NCBI RefSeq assembly: GCF_002726155.1
Contig: NZ_PBSH01000025.1
Location: forward strand, 1-60,769
Origin: Alcanivorax sp.
GTDB taxonomy: Bacteria; Pseudomonadota; Gammaproteobacteria; Pseudomonadales; Alcanivoracaceae
Direction: 5' to 3'
Length of the DNA stretch: 60,769 bases
This document shows, piece after piece, positions 46,222-54,810 of this stretch (its first letter is position 1; every line of letters begins with the position of its first letter). Under the pieces are notes generated by a model that ran no database searches, was not told the DNA's origin, and saw nothing but the letters and a program-made list of their open reading frames with translations. The position numbers and the translations under genes were made by a program.

Positions 46222-46250
46222 CAAAAAAAGGCGCCATACGGCGCCTTTTT
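46222..46250 (-). terminator. Terminator after yggT
   Basis: A GGCGCC stem (46230-46235 with 46240-46245) with a 4-base loop, A-rich on the left and T-rich on the right, lies 14 bases beyond the yggT stop and upstream of the diguanylate cyclase gene. Confidence 0.85.
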
Positions 46251-46263
46251 GCTATTTGGCAGA

Positions 46264-46812
46264 TTAATGCAGTTTGAACAAAATCTGCAGGAGCTGGATG
46301 CCCAACAGCACAATCAGCGGGCTCAAATCAAACCCGCCCATGGGCGGCAGCAGTTTGCGAATCGGTGCCATGATCGGCTCGGTCACCTGCACAATGACCC
46401 GTACCACCGGGTTATACGGGTCCGGGGCGACCCAACTGAGAATCACCCGAATCAACACCGCCCAGAACACATAGTTGAGGATCAGGCTGGCCAGCTCCTG
46501 CAGGCTGTAGATTACCAACTGCCCACCGATACCGGCCGGGAAGCCACCCACCTGGATGCCGAGAATCAGCACCGCCTTGAGCATGATCAGCACCACTACC
46601 AACACCAGGGACGCCACATCCAGCCCACCGTAGCCAGGAATGATCCGGCGCAGAGGCTTGAGTAGCGGGTTGGTAGCCTTGAGCACGAACTGGGAGATCG
46701 GATTATAAAAATCCGCACGGGCCAGTTGCAGCACGAAGCGAGTCAGTACGATGAAAATGTAGGCGCTGAACGCAAAATCCAGCAGAAAAACCAGGGCACC
46801 CTGCGGGTTCAT
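46264..46812 (-). CDS. yggT: YggT family membrane protein
   Basis: A 182-residue inner-membrane protein made of two repeats of the YggT domain, each with a pair of hydrophobic helices around the conserved P-l-l-k-P-l-R motif (TNPLLKPLRRIIPGYGG and TEPIMAPIRKLLPPMGG). The role is unclear; YggT proteins have been linked to osmotic and division phenotypes. It follows proC, the usual yggS-proC-yggT order. Confidence 0.93.
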   Translation of the reverse strand: MNPQGALVFLLDFAFSAYIFIVLTRFVLQLARADFYNPISQFVLKATNPLLKPLRRIIPGYGGLDVASLVLVVVLIMLKAVLILGIQVGGFPAGIGGQLVIYSLQELASLILNYVFWAVLIRVILSWVAPDPYNPVVRVIVQVTEPIMAPIRKLLPPMGGFDLSPLIVLLGIQLLQILFKLH

Positions 46813-46909
46813 GGATCACTCCGTTGCGATGTCTTGACCGGCGTTTAGCCAGAAGCTGGGACAGAGTTTGGGGCAATGGGGGCAAATTTCAAAGGGTGGA
46901 CAAAAAACA

Positions 46910-46980
46910 GTAACGAGAAGCGAGTTACGAGTTGCGAAAATCAAGACCACCTTCGGGGTTCGTTTCTCGCAACTCGTTAC
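46910..46980 (+). repeat. Heptamer-repeat inverted element, family A (copy 5)
   Basis: Left arm 46910-46937 (four units) and right arm 46960-46980 (three units) enclose about 22 bases, the most compact copy. The right arm ends eight bases before the proC stop. It occupies the proC-yggT gap. Confidence 0.72.
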
Positions 46981-46987
46981 TTGCCTT

Positions 46988-47797
46988 TTACCCCGCCAGC
47001 TCTTCCGAGCGCTCCCGGGCAGCAGCGACGGCCGCCTGCACCTGCTCGCGGAAACCGGCTTCTTCGAACACATTCAGCGCGGCAGCGGTGGTACCACCGG
47101 GGCTGGTGACTTGCTGGCGCAGTACATCCGGGCCGGCTTCGCTGGTAATCGCCAACTGGGCGGCGCCCCAGGCGGTTTGCAGTACCATCTGACGGGCGGT
47201 GGCGGCATCCAGCCCCTGGGCTTTGGCCGCTTCGATCAGCGATTCCATCAGCAGGAAGAAGTAGGCCGGGCCGGAGCCAGACACCGCGGTGACCGCATCC
47301 AGTTCTTTCTCTTCGTCGAACCAGAAAGCAATGCCCACAGAGCCCAGGATCTCCCTGGCCATGGCTTTTTGTGCATCGCTCACGTCATCGGCGGCATACA
47401 AACCAGTGGCACCGGCCTGAACCAGCGACGGCGTATTGGGCATACAACGCACAATCGGGGTGCTACCCAGCCAGTGGCGCAGGTTGCCCACCGTCACACC
47501 GGCAGCGATGGAGATCACCAGCGGCTGGCGCTCAGCAATCAGGTCGCGCAGGTCGGTACACACCTGCTCCATCATCTGCGGCTTCACCGCCAGCACCAAC
47601 ACATCGACCCGACCCGCCACATCACGGTTTTCGGTGCTCACATGCACCCGGTGCAGCTGGGCCACTTCGTCCAGGCGGTCTTTGGAGGGATCGCTCATCC
47701 AGATACGGGCCGGGCGAATTCCTTTCGCCACCATGCCGCCGGCCAGGCTGGTTGCCATATTGCCGGCGCCGATAAATCCGATTAGTTGTTGTGCCAT
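46988..47797 (-). CDS. proC: Pyrroline-5-carboxylate reductase
   Basis: A 269-residue enzyme making proline from pyrroline-5-carboxylate with NAD(P)H. The N-terminal IGFIGAGNMATSLAGGMV is the cofactor motif, and the SGSGPAYFFLLMESLIEAA and TSPGGTTAAALNVFEEAGF segments are diagnostic. It lies between yggS and yggT in the conserved order. It also contributes proline as osmolyte, useful for a marine cell. Confidence 0.96.
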   Translation of the reverse strand: MAQQLIGFIGAGNMATSLAGGMVAKGIRPARIWMSDPSKDRLDEVAQLHRVHVSTENRDVAGRVDVLVLAVKPQMMEQVCTDLRDLIAERQPLVISIAAGVTVGNLRHWLGSTPIVRCMPNTPSLVQAGATGLYAADDVSDAQKAMAREILGSVGIAFWFDEEKELDAVTAVSGSGPAYFFLLMESLIEAAKAQGLDAATARQMVLQTAWGAAQLAITSEAGPDVLRQQVTSPGGTTAAALNVFEEAGFREQVQAAVAAARERSEELAG

Positions 47798-47816
47798 AAC
47801 TGCGCAGTCCTTGTTG

Positions 47817-48506
47817 TCAGGCCTTGGGCGGGCGCGGGCCGAACAGGGCGGTGCCCAGCCGGATTACGGTGGCGCCTTCTTCAATGGCCACCGAATAGTC
47901 CGCGCTCATGCCCATGGAGAGCGTATCGAGGGCGGGCATTGTATTGCGCAATTGTGACAGTGTCATGGCGAGCTGTCGGAAGGCGGCGCGGTTGCCGTCC
48001 TCATTGTCTGCCCGGGGAATGGCCATCAGCCCCCGCAGGCGCAGGTTGGGCAGTGATTCCATCGCAGCGGCCAGCTCGGCCACACCCGCCAGGGGCACCC
48101 CACTCTTGCTGGCCTCATCATCCACATTGACCTGTATACACACATTCAACGGCGGTAGATCCGCCCCGCGCTGCTCGCCAAGACGCCGGGCCACCTTCAG
48201 CCGATCGACTGAGTGCACCCAATCAAAGTGGGCGGCGATATCACGGGTCTTGTTGGACTGGATCGGCCCGATGAAGTGCCACACCAGCCCTCGCCCCTGC
48301 AGAGCGTTGATCTTGTCCAATGCCTCCTGCAGGTAGTTTTCCCCAAAATGGCGCTGCCCCTGGTCTGCCAGTTGGGCCAGTTCGTCTGCGGTGCGGGTCT
48401 TGCTGACCGCCAGAAGCTGCACACTGTGCGGATCGCGGCCTGAGCGCGCGCAAAGTGCATTTATTTGCTCATCAATGTGCAGCAGTGGTGATTTGACGTC
48501 AGACAT
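47817..48506 (-). CDS. yggS: YggS family PLP homeostasis protein
   Basis: A 229-residue single-domain fold-type III PLP protein. The PLP lysine is in LAVSKTRTADEL, and the later GENYLQEALDK, HFIGPIQSNKTRDI and GLSMGMSADYSVAI segments are characteristic (here LSMGMSADYSVAI). It binds and buffers pyridoxal phosphate. It is divergent from pilT and precedes proC. The ATG at 48506 is preferred over the upstream TTG. Confidence 0.94.
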   Translation of the reverse strand: MSDVKSPLLHIDEQINALCARSGRDPHSVQLLAVSKTRTADELAQLADQGQRHFGENYLQEALDKINALQGRGLVWHFIGPIQSNKTRDIAAHFDWVHSVDRLKVARRLGEQRGADLPPLNVCIQVNVDDEASKSGVPLAGVAELAAAMESLPNLRLRGLMAIPRADNEDGNRAAFRQLAMTLSQLRNTMPALDTLSMGMSADYSVAIEEGATVIRLGTALFGPRPPKA

Positions 48507-48642
48507 TATTGAACGGCTCAAGAGGTCGGGTTACTTTAGGCATGCGACGATTTTCTGAGGGGCCTGCTAACAGGCCCCCAACATAATAACAAAGGGCTGT
48601 CCCTTGGCGGCTCTTTCCAAGCCATAACAGCAAGTATAAATC

Positions 48643-49677
48643 ATGGATATTACCGAGCTGCTCGCTTTCAGCGCCAAAAACGGCGCCTCTGACCTTCACT
48701 TGTCCGCCGGCCTGCCCCCGATGATCCGGGTGGATGGCGACGTGCGCCGCATTAACCTGCCGGCCATGGAGCACAAGGAAGTCCATTCATTGATCTATGA
48801 CATCATGAATGACAAGCAGCGTAAGGATTTCGAGGAATTCTACGAGACCGATTTCTCCTTCGAGGTACCCGGCGTGGCCCGTTTCCGGGTAAACGCCTTT
48901 AACCACAACCGCGGTGCCGGTGCGGTATTCCGGACCATTCCCTCGAAAGTGCTGACCATGGAAGACCTGGGCATGGGCAAGGTCTTCCAGAAAATCTCCG
49001 AGATGCCGCGGGGCATTGTGCTGGTCACCGGGCCCACCGGTTCCGGTAAGTCCACCACCCTGGCGGCGATGATCGATTACATCAACGATTCCCGCTACGA
49101 GCACATCCTCACCATCGAGGATCCCATCGAATTCGTACACGAATCGAAAAAGTGCCTGGTCAACCAACGGGAAGTCCACCGCGACACCCTGGGCTTCTCC
49201 GAAGCCCTGCGCTCGGCCCTGCGGGAAGACCCGGACATCATTCTGGTGGGTGAGCTACGGGATCTGGAAACCATCCGCCTGGCACTGACTGCAGCAGAAA
49301 CCGGCCACCTGGTGTTCGGCACCCTGCACACCACCTCTGCGGCCAAGACCATTGACCGGGTCATCGACGTATTCCCCGCGGAAGAAAAATCCATGATCCG
49401 CTCCATGCTGTCGGAATCCTTGCAGGCGGTGGTCTCGCAAACGCTGATGAAGAAAAACGGCGGCGGCCGGGTAGCGGCCCACGAAATCATGATGGGCACT
49501 GCAGCGATCCGGAACCTGATCCGCGAAGACAAGGTGGCGCAGATGTACTCCGCCATCCAGACCGGCGGCGCCCTGGGCATGCAGACCCTCGACCAGTGCC
49601 TGCAAGGGCTGGTGCAAAAAGGCCTGGTGGCCCGTGATGTGGCCCGTGAAAAAGCCAAGAGCCCGGACTCAATTTAA
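48643..49677 (+). CDS. pilT: Type IV pilus retraction ATPase PilT
   Basis: A 344-residue hexameric motor that retracts type IV pili. Walker A is GPTGSGKST, the Asp box is TIEDPIEFVH, Walker B is DPDIILVGELRD, and the His box is TGHLVFGTLHTTSA. The C-terminal AIRNLIRE segment matches the retraction-specific AIRNLIRE motif. pilU follows 66 bases downstream. Confidence 0.97.
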   Translation: MDITELLAFSAKNGASDLHLSAGLPPMIRVDGDVRRINLPAMEHKEVHSLIYDIMNDKQRKDFEEFYETDFSFEVPGVARFRVNAFNHNRGAGAVFRTIPSKVLTMEDLGMGKVFQKISEMPRGIVLVTGPTGSGKSTTLAAMIDYINDSRYEHILTIEDPIEFVHESKKCLVNQREVHRDTLGFSEALRSALREDPDIILVGELRDLETIRLALTAAETGHLVFGTLHTTSAAKTIDRVIDVFPAEEKSMIRSMLSESLQAVVSQTLMKKNGGGRVAAHEIMMGTAAIRNLIREDKVAQMYSAIQTGGALGMQTLDQCLQGLVQKGLVARDVAREKAKSPDSI

Positions 49678-49743
49678 CCCCGAACGCACGGCACTGGCGC
49701 CCACTGAGGGCGCCGGCGGAATCAGCACAGGCAGGCCTTAAGC

Positions 49744-50865
49744 ATGGAATTCGAAGAGCTTCTCAAATTAATGGTACAGAAAGGCGGGTCAGACCTGTTT
49801 ATCACCGCCGGCGTCCCCCCAAGCATGAAAATCAACGGCAAGATCCTGCCGGTGACCAAGAGCGCGCTGACCCCGGACATGACCCGGGACATCGTGTTCG
49901 GCGTGATGACCGAGCAACAGCGCAAGGAATTCGTGGCCAACCACGAGTGCAACTTTGCCATCTCCGCCCGGGGCGTGGGCCGTTTCCGGGTCTCCGCGTT
50001 CTACCAGCGCAACCTGGTCGGCATGGTGCTGCGGCGTATCGAAACCAAGATTCCCAACGTGGACGATCTGCGCCTGCCGCCGGTGATCAAGGAACTGGCC
50101 ATGACCAAGCGTGGCCTGGTGATTTTCGTGGGCGCCACCGGTACCGGTAAGTCCACCTCGCTGGCCTCCATGATTGGCCACCGCAACAAGAACTCCAAGG
50201 GTCACATCATCACCATCGAGGACCCCATCGAATTTATCCACCAGCATCAGGGCTGCATCGTCACCCAGCGTGAAGTGGGTATTGATACCGAGTCCTTCGA
50301 CGTGGCCCTGAAAAACACCCTGCGTCAGGCGCCGGACGTAATTCTGATCGGCGAGATTCGTACCCCCGACACCATGGACAAGGCCATCGCCTTTGCGGAA
50401 ACCGGGCACTTGTGCCTGGCGACCCTGCACGCCAACAACGCCAACCAGGCGCTGGACCGGATCATTCACTTCTTCCCGGCAGACCGACACGGCCAGCTGT
50501 GGATGGACCTGTCCCTGAACCTGAAAGGCATCGTCGCCCAACAGTTAATTCCCACCCCGGACGGCAAAGGCCGCCGTGCGGCCATCGAAGTGCTGCTGGG
50601 CACGCCGCTGGTCCAGGACCATATCCGCAAGGGCGAAGTACACCAGCTCAAGGCGCTGATGAGCAAATCCCGCGAGCAGGGCATGCAGACCTTCGACCAG
50701 GCCCTCTACGACCTGTATTCCGCCGGCGAAATCACCTACGAAGACGCCATGCTCCACGCGGACTCTCCCAACGACCTGCGGCTGATGATCAAGCTGGGCA
50801 ACGAGACTGACGCCTCCAGCCTGGACGTGGCCACGCGGGGACTGAGCATCGAGGATACGGAATAG
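49744..50865 (+). CDS. pilU: Type IV pilus retraction ATPase-like PilU
   Basis: A 373-residue PilT paralogue. Walker A GATGTGKST, Asp box TIEDPIEFIHQH, Walker B APDVILIGEIRT and His box TGHLCLATLHANNANQ are intact. PilU assists PilT in force generation. Length and the longer C-terminus (QGMQTFDQALYDLYSAGEI) fit PilU rather than a second PilT. A hairpin follows at 50935. Confidence 0.95.
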   Translation: MEFEELLKLMVQKGGSDLFITAGVPPSMKINGKILPVTKSALTPDMTRDIVFGVMTEQQRKEFVANHECNFAISARGVGRFRVSAFYQRNLVGMVLRRIETKIPNVDDLRLPPVIKELAMTKRGLVIFVGATGTGKSTSLASMIGHRNKNSKGHIITIEDPIEFIHQHQGCIVTQREVGIDTESFDVALKNTLRQAPDVILIGEIRTPDTMDKAIAFAETGHLCLATLHANNANQALDRIIHFFPADRHGQLWMDLSLNLKGIVAQQLIPTPDGKGRRAAIEVLLGTPLVQDHIRKGEVHQLKALMSKSREQGMQTFDQALYDLYSAGEITYEDAMLHADSPNDLRLMIKLGNETDASSLDVATRGLSIEDTE

Positions 50866-50877
50866 GAGACGCAGCAG

Positions 50878-51010
50878 GGCTCACGCTTCACGCAACAACG
50901 CGAATCAAGTGCCCTGTACTCTCCAGACAAAGAGGCCGCGCCCAGCCACCGGGCGCGGCTTACTCATTTCAGAGAAACGCTCGCGTTACCGCTTTACGCT
51001 TTGCGTTTAC
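50878..51010 (+). repeat. Heptamer-like inverted element, family C (copy 2)
   Basis: Left arm (50878-50898, about three units) and right arm (50983-51010, four units) of ACGC-containing heptamers bracket the pilU terminator-like hairpin. The left arm starts 13 bases after the pilU stop. Matching between arms is looser than in family A. Confidence 0.5.
50935..50959 (+). terminator. Hairpin after pilU
   Basis: A 9-bp GC stem (50935-50943 with 50951-50959) with a 7-base loop. The T tract is weak. Confidence 0.6.
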
Positions 51011-51067
51011 TACTGAATCTCGCGATAACAAGGACGCTTTTTACTTTACCAACGGAGGGGGAAACCC

Positions 51068-51493
51068 ATGCAACAAGAAAAGGAAACACACCTGACACCT
51101 ATCGGCTACCTGCTATGGTTTTTTGGCGGCCTGTTTGGCTATCACCGGTTTTACTATGGTCGTCAGCTCACCGGCTTGCTGTGGATGTTTACCCTCGGCG
51201 TCTTTTTCATCGGCTGGGTCGTGGACGCATTCCTGATTCCCCGCATGAATCAGGATGCCAATAATCAGTTCAAAAGCGGCGACACCGACTACAGCGTAGC
51301 CTGGGTACTGATGCTATTTCTGGGCGTATTTGGCGCACACCGTTTCTACATGGGCAAGATGGGCACGGGCATTCTTTACCTGCTGACCTTCGGCCTACTG
51401 GGTTTCGGCGTGCTTTACGACCTGTTCACGCTCAATGGCCAGGTTTCCGAGCGCAATGGCGAGGCTGCCCGGAGCGAGCCCGTTCCTGCCTGA
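51068..51493 (+). CDS. TM2 domain-containing membrane protein
   Basis: A 141-residue inner-membrane protein with two TM2-type units, each a pair of helices after a G-x-x-G-x-H-R-F-Y motif: GGLFGYHRFYYG and GVFGAHRFYMGKMG. TM2 proteins have no settled function; they are widespread in bacteria. It stands alone between pilU and slyX, on the strand of pilU. A terminator follows at 51543. Confidence 0.85.
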   Translation: MQQEKETHLTPIGYLLWFFGGLFGYHRFYYGRQLTGLLWMFTLGVFFIGWVVDAFLIPRMNQDANNQFKSGDTDYSVAWVLMLFLGVFGAHRFYMGKMGTGILYLLTFGLLGFGVLYDLFTLNGQVSERNGEAARSEPVPA

Positions 51494-51542
51494 AGAAAAG
51501 CAAACCTCAAACGGCAGCGCGAACTGGCTCCTTGCTGTAATA

Positions 51543-51580
51543 AAACAGGCCGCACCCATCTTTTGGGCGCGGCCTGTTTC
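51543..51580 (+). terminator. Terminator after TM2 gene
   Basis: An 11-bp stem (51543-51553 with 51569-51579) has A-rich left and T-ending right flanks, and an inner CCC/GGG pairing continues the helix. It also lies between convergent genes, so it can serve both. Confidence 0.75.
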
Positions 51581-51629
51581 ATTTGCGTATAGCGCCGTGC
51601 GTGGGGCGTGGGGCGGGCAGCTTGCTGCC

Positions 51630-51836
51630 TCAATAATGCGGCGGCGGTGCGTCTTCGACCTGAGTGGCCTCGAACGCCTCTGACAAATCCATCAGCCGGT
51701 CGGCCATCTTTCGGCAGGTTTTTTCCAGCGCATCGATCTGGCGTTGCTGGTCGCTGACCACCTTGTTCAGCGACTCCACCAGATCCTCCTGATAGGCCAG
51801 CTTGGTTTCGATATCAAGAAAACGGTCTTCACTCAT
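51630..51836 (-). CDS. slyX: SlyX family protein
   Basis: A 68-residue coiled-coil protein ending in PPPHY. The family consensus DIETKLAYQEDLVESLNKVVSDQQRQIDALE is clear and the heptad pattern predicts a coiled-coil dimer. SlyX function is unknown. The ATG at 51836 starts MSEDRF. It converges on the TM2 gene. Confidence 0.92.
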   Translation of the reverse strand: MSEDRFLDIETKLAYQEDLVESLNKVVSDQQRQIDALEKTCRKMADRLMDLSEAFEATQVEDAPPPHY

Positions 51837-51884
51837 ATTCTGCTCACTTATAACCACCGTCGGGCTGGACGCCTTTCTGTCTGC

Positions 51885-51910
51885 ATCGCACCGCCAGCGA
51901 CGCTCCTACA
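51885..51910 (-). repeat. REP-like element, type 2 (single copy)
   Basis: ATCGCACCGCCAGCGACGCT followed by CCTACA, one base different from the right arm at 44001. It lies just upstream of the manganese riboswitch. Confidence 0.6.
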
Positions 51911-51965
51911 AACATCATCTGCGCCCATTGTACTGGCCCTTTACCCATAATTCCGCTATGGTTTT

Positions 51966-52106
51966 GCCGTCTTGGGGGAGTAGTCGCTCGATCGCTTTCA
52001 CGTAAAGCCCCTTGGCGGTCATCAACATAGTTGCGCCTCATGCGCATGGTGGCTGCGTCCGTATCTGGGGAGCCTCTGTATCGCTCCCCCAGGATTGACG
52101 AGACCT
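51966..52106 (+). ncRNA. yybP-ykoY manganese riboswitch aptamer
   Basis: The conserved first loop GGGGGAGTAG (51974-51983), the distal loop TCATCAACATAG (52019-52030) and the 3' strand GACGAGACC (52097-52105) match the Mn2+-sensing yybP-ykoY aptamer in order and spacing. It precedes a GDT1-type Mn exporter gene, the known partner class. Mn2+ binding should increase expression of the exporter. Confidence 0.88.
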
Positions 52107-52175
52107 GAGACATCGCAGGCATTCCGCAGGGGCGGGATTGGCCGGTGATGTCTCTTGTCGTTCAATCCCGCCCCT
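52107..52175 (+). promoter_or_regulatory. Expression platform with two interlocked hairpins
   Basis: GAGACATC (52107-52114) can pair with 52147-52154, while a perfect 13-bp pairing joins 52128-52140 with 52163-52175, directly before the ribosome-binding region. The first stem interlocks with the second, so they are mutually exclusive unless a pseudoknot forms. No T run follows, so translational control is likelier than termination. Confidence 0.6.
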
Positions 52176-52187
52176 CTGGAACCGTTC

Positions 52188-52739
52188 ATGGAAGCCCTGC
52201 TCAGCTCTTTTCTGCTCGTTGCCCTTGGTGAAATTGGCGACAAAACCCAGCTGTTATCTCTGGCCCTGATTCTCAAATTCCGCAGACCCTGGCCCATCCT
52301 CGCCGGCGTGGTCATCGCCACCCTGCTCAACCACGGCGCCTCCGTCTGGTTTGGCGACTGGCTGGCCGATGCCATCCCGATGGAGTGGCTACGCTGGATT
52401 CTGGGCATCAGCTTTATTGGCCTGGGCCTGTGGATGCTGATTCCAGACGGCGATGAGGCCGTGGATGACAACCCGCGCTTCGGCCCCTTCCTCACCGCAC
52501 TGGTGCTGTTCTTTATTGCCGAAATCGGCGACAAGACCCAGCTGGCCACCATTGCCCTGGCCGTACAGTTCAAGGACCAATTCTGGCCGGTGCTGAGTGG
52601 CTCCACCCTGGGTATGGTTGCCGCCAACCTGCCAGTGATCTGGCTGGCCCACCAGTTCGGCAACAAGCGCTTTGAAACCTGGGCCCATCGCATCAGTGCG
52701 GTGTTGTTTATCGGTTTCGGGGTATGGGCGCTGGTTTAA
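52188..52739 (+). CDS. GDT1/UPF0016 family manganese exporter
   Basis: A 183-residue membrane protein with six predicted helices and two copies of the family motif E-x-G-D-K-T-Q: VALGEIGDKTQLLSLA near residue 14 and FIAEIGDKTQLATIA near 118. These acidic motifs form the cation path in UPF0016/TMEM165 proteins, which export Mn2+ (and sometimes Ca2+). The upstream yybP-ykoY riboswitch supports manganese. The ATG at 52188 was chosen over an upstream TTG lying inside the leader. Confidence 0.92.
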   Translation: MEALLSSFLLVALGEIGDKTQLLSLALILKFRRPWPILAGVVIATLLNHGASVWFGDWLADAIPMEWLRWILGISFIGLGLWMLIPDGDEAVDDNPRFGPFLTALVLFFIAEIGDKTQLATIALAVQFKDQFWPVLSGSTLGMVAANLPVIWLAHQFGNKRFETWAHRISAVLFIGFGVWALV

Positions 52740-52835
52740 GCCTGAGGTAGCAGGTGGCATGCATAAACCCTGATACAATCAGCCCACTTTTGCGTGCATG
52801 CGTGTTGCGTGCCGCCTGTTTGCGAGTCCTGTGCC

Positions 52836-53375
52836 ATGGCCCTCACCGCCACCATCTACAAAGCTGAACTGACCGTCTCCGATATGGACCGGGATTACTA
52901 CGCCACCCATAACCTGACGGTGGCGTTGCACCCTTCGGAAACCGAATCGCGAATGATGTTGCGGCTGCTGGCCTTTGCACTGAATGCCCATGAAGATCTG
53001 GCGTTCTCACGGGGCCTGTCCAACCCGGAAGAGCCGGACCTGTGGCAGCGCCATCCCAACGACACCCTGGCACACTGGATCGAGCTGGGCATGCCCGACG
53101 AGAAGCGCCTGCGCAAGGCCTGCGGCCTGGCCGAGCAGGTCACTATCTATTGCTACGGCCCGCGTGCCCCCCAGGTGTGGTGGGACAGTATGAAGAACAA
53201 GGTACGTCGTTTCGACAATCTGACCATTGTCCATGTGGATGCGGACAGTGAAGCCGCGCTGGCCACCTGTGCCCAGCGGGCCATGCAGTTGCAGGCCATG
53301 ATCCAGGACGGCCAGGTCTGGTTCGGCACCACCGAACAGAGCGAGGAAATAACGCTTTCACAGTGGTACCCCTGA
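52836..53375 (+). CDS. yaeQ: YaeQ family protein
   Basis: A 179-residue protein of the YaeQ (RfaH-suppressor-like, PD-(D/E)XK-related) family. The N-terminus TATIYKAELTVSDMDRDYYATHNLTVALHPSET and the late LSQWYP are diagnostic. The structure of relatives suggests a nuclease-like fold; function is unknown. The start at 52836 follows a weak site. It stands alone. Confidence 0.9.
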   Translation: MALTATIYKAELTVSDMDRDYYATHNLTVALHPSETESRMMLRLLAFALNAHEDLAFSRGLSNPEEPDLWQRHPNDTLAHWIELGMPDEKRLRKACGLAEQVTIYCYGPRAPQVWWDSMKNKVRRFDNLTIVHVDADSEAALATCAQRAMQLQAMIQDGQVWFGTTEQSEEITLSQWYP

Positions 53376-53586
53376 CGTACAACCTTGCCACTGCTGGTGT
53401 TATCGCCGCCTACCGCGGCGGCGCCAACGCAGCACCCAGCTAAATCCCAACGTCTCGCCGCCGTCCGTGTTACTCTGTTTGCCGTTTAACCCCACCGCTT
53501 AGTGGGGACGTCTCGCTGCTCACCGGTGCCTCAAACCGGCCCATCGCCATTGCCCCTCTAAGCTTCGTGCCCCCAGAGGAGCCACC
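53376..53586 (+). other. Leader region of the DUF1611-racemase operon
   Basis: A 211-base non-coding gap upstream of the DUF1611 gene holds a small CCCCACCGCTTAGTGGGG hairpin near 53491 and an AGAGGAG site just before the start codon. I cannot assign a riboswitch class or a regulator to it. Confidence 0.3.
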
Positions 53587-54810
53587 ATGAGTACCGTTTC
53601 CCCGATTTCGTTACGCCCCCGTCCCTATTCAGCCCAGGCGCCGCCCGCTAGCACCCAGCCTTCGCCCGCTAACACCCTCACCCCCCTGCATAACGCCCAC
53701 ACCCTGCCCCAACCTGCTATCAGCCGCACCGCCACCGCGATCATCTATTGCGAAGGCCAGTTCGGCGACATCGACGGTAAAACTGCCAACGGCCTGATTC
53801 GTCACTCGGAAAAATATACCGTGCTGTCAGTGATCGACAGCACCCAGGCCGGGCTTGATAGCGGCATGATTCTTGACGGCACCGCCAACGGCATCCCGGT
53901 ATGCCGGGATATGGACGACGCCCTGAGCCAGACGACCACCCTGCCGGACTTTCTGATTTTCGGCATGGCACCGGCCAGCGGTCTGCTCTCCGAGGTCCAA
54001 CGCGATGTGGTGCTGGCCGCCATGAGCAGGGGCATGAGCATCGTTAACGGTCTGCATGAATTCCTTAACGACGACCCGGAGTTTGCCGCCGCCCGCATTG
54101 CCCACAAAGTGGATATCATCGATGTGCGCCGGCCCCGGCCGAAGAAATTTCTGCGCATGTTCAGCGGCAGCATCCATCAGGTCACCTGTCCTCGCATCGC
54201 CGTGCTGGGCACCGACTGCGCCATCGGCAAACGCACCACCGCCACCGTGCTCACCGCCGCTCTCAATGCCATCGGTCTCAAGGCAGTGCTGGTGGGTACC
54301 GGCCAGACCGGACTGATCCAGGGCGCCCGCTACGGCGTGGCACTGGATTCAGTGCCCTCGCAGTTTTGCGCCGGGGAACTGGAAGCCACCATCGTCGAGG
54401 CGTTCGACAATGAACAGCCGGACGTGATCATCATCGAAGGCCAGGGCGCCCTAAGCCATCCAGCGTTCTCCACCACCTCCTTTATTCTGCGCGGCGCCTG
54501 CCCGCAAGCGGTGGTGCTGCAGCATGCGCCAGGGCGAGCTTTCCGCTGCGACTTCGACACCATGGCCATGCCAAACCCGGCGGACGAAGTCACCCTGATC
54601 GAAACCTTTGCCGACACCCGCGTGATCGGCCTGACCCTGAACCATGAACACATGGATGACGACCAGGTCAGCCAGGCCATGGCCCGCTTCAGCCATGAAC
54701 TGGGCATCCCGGTCACTGACGCCCTGAACCGGCCGGTGCGGCATCTGCTGGAGATGGTGTTCGCCGCCTTCCCCGCCCTGCGCCACGAACTGACAGACGC
54801 ACCGCAATGA
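53587..54810 (+). CDS. DUF1611 family protein (DgcN-like)
   Basis: A 407-residue cytosolic protein. An unusual Pro/Ala-rich leader (residues 1-45) precedes the DUF1611 N-terminal domain (CEGQFGDIDGKTANGLIRHS) and a P-loop domain with Walker A in GTDCAIGKRTTA (about residues 208-219). The characterised relative DgcN acts as a D-amino-acid N-acetyltransferase in D-glutamate breakdown, as I recall. The gene overlaps the PLP racemase gene (ATGA), so the pair should work on one amino-acid substrate. Confidence 0.85.
   Translation: MSTVSPISLRPRPYSAQAPPASTQPSPANTLTPLHNAHTLPQPAISRTATAIIYCEGQFGDIDGKTANGLIRHSEKYTVLSVIDSTQAGLDSGMILDGTANGIPVCRDMDDALSQTTTLPDFLIFGMAPASGLLSEVQRDVVLAAMSRGMSIVNGLHEFLNDDPEFAAARIAHKVDIIDVRRPRPKKFLRMFSGSIHQVTCPRIAVLGTDCAIGKRTTATVLTAALNAIGLKAVLVGTGQTGLIQGARYGVALDSVPSQFCAGELEATIVEAFDNEQPDVIIIEGQGALSHPAFSTTSFILRGACPQAVVLQHAPGRAFRCDFDTMAMPNPADEVTLIETFADTRVIGLTLNHEHMDDDQVSQAMARFSHELGIPVTDALNRPVRHLLEMVFAAFPALRHELTDAPQ

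Noticed and set aside
48559..48578. Terminator at the yggS-pilT divergent gap
   Set aside because: The 8-bp hairpin lies between divergent starts and has no T run, so it is more likely chance or part of a promoter region.
52163..52175. Intrinsic terminator in the Mn riboswitch leader
   Set aside because: The stem is strong, but the following bases are CTGGAACC and not a T run; I prefer translational control.
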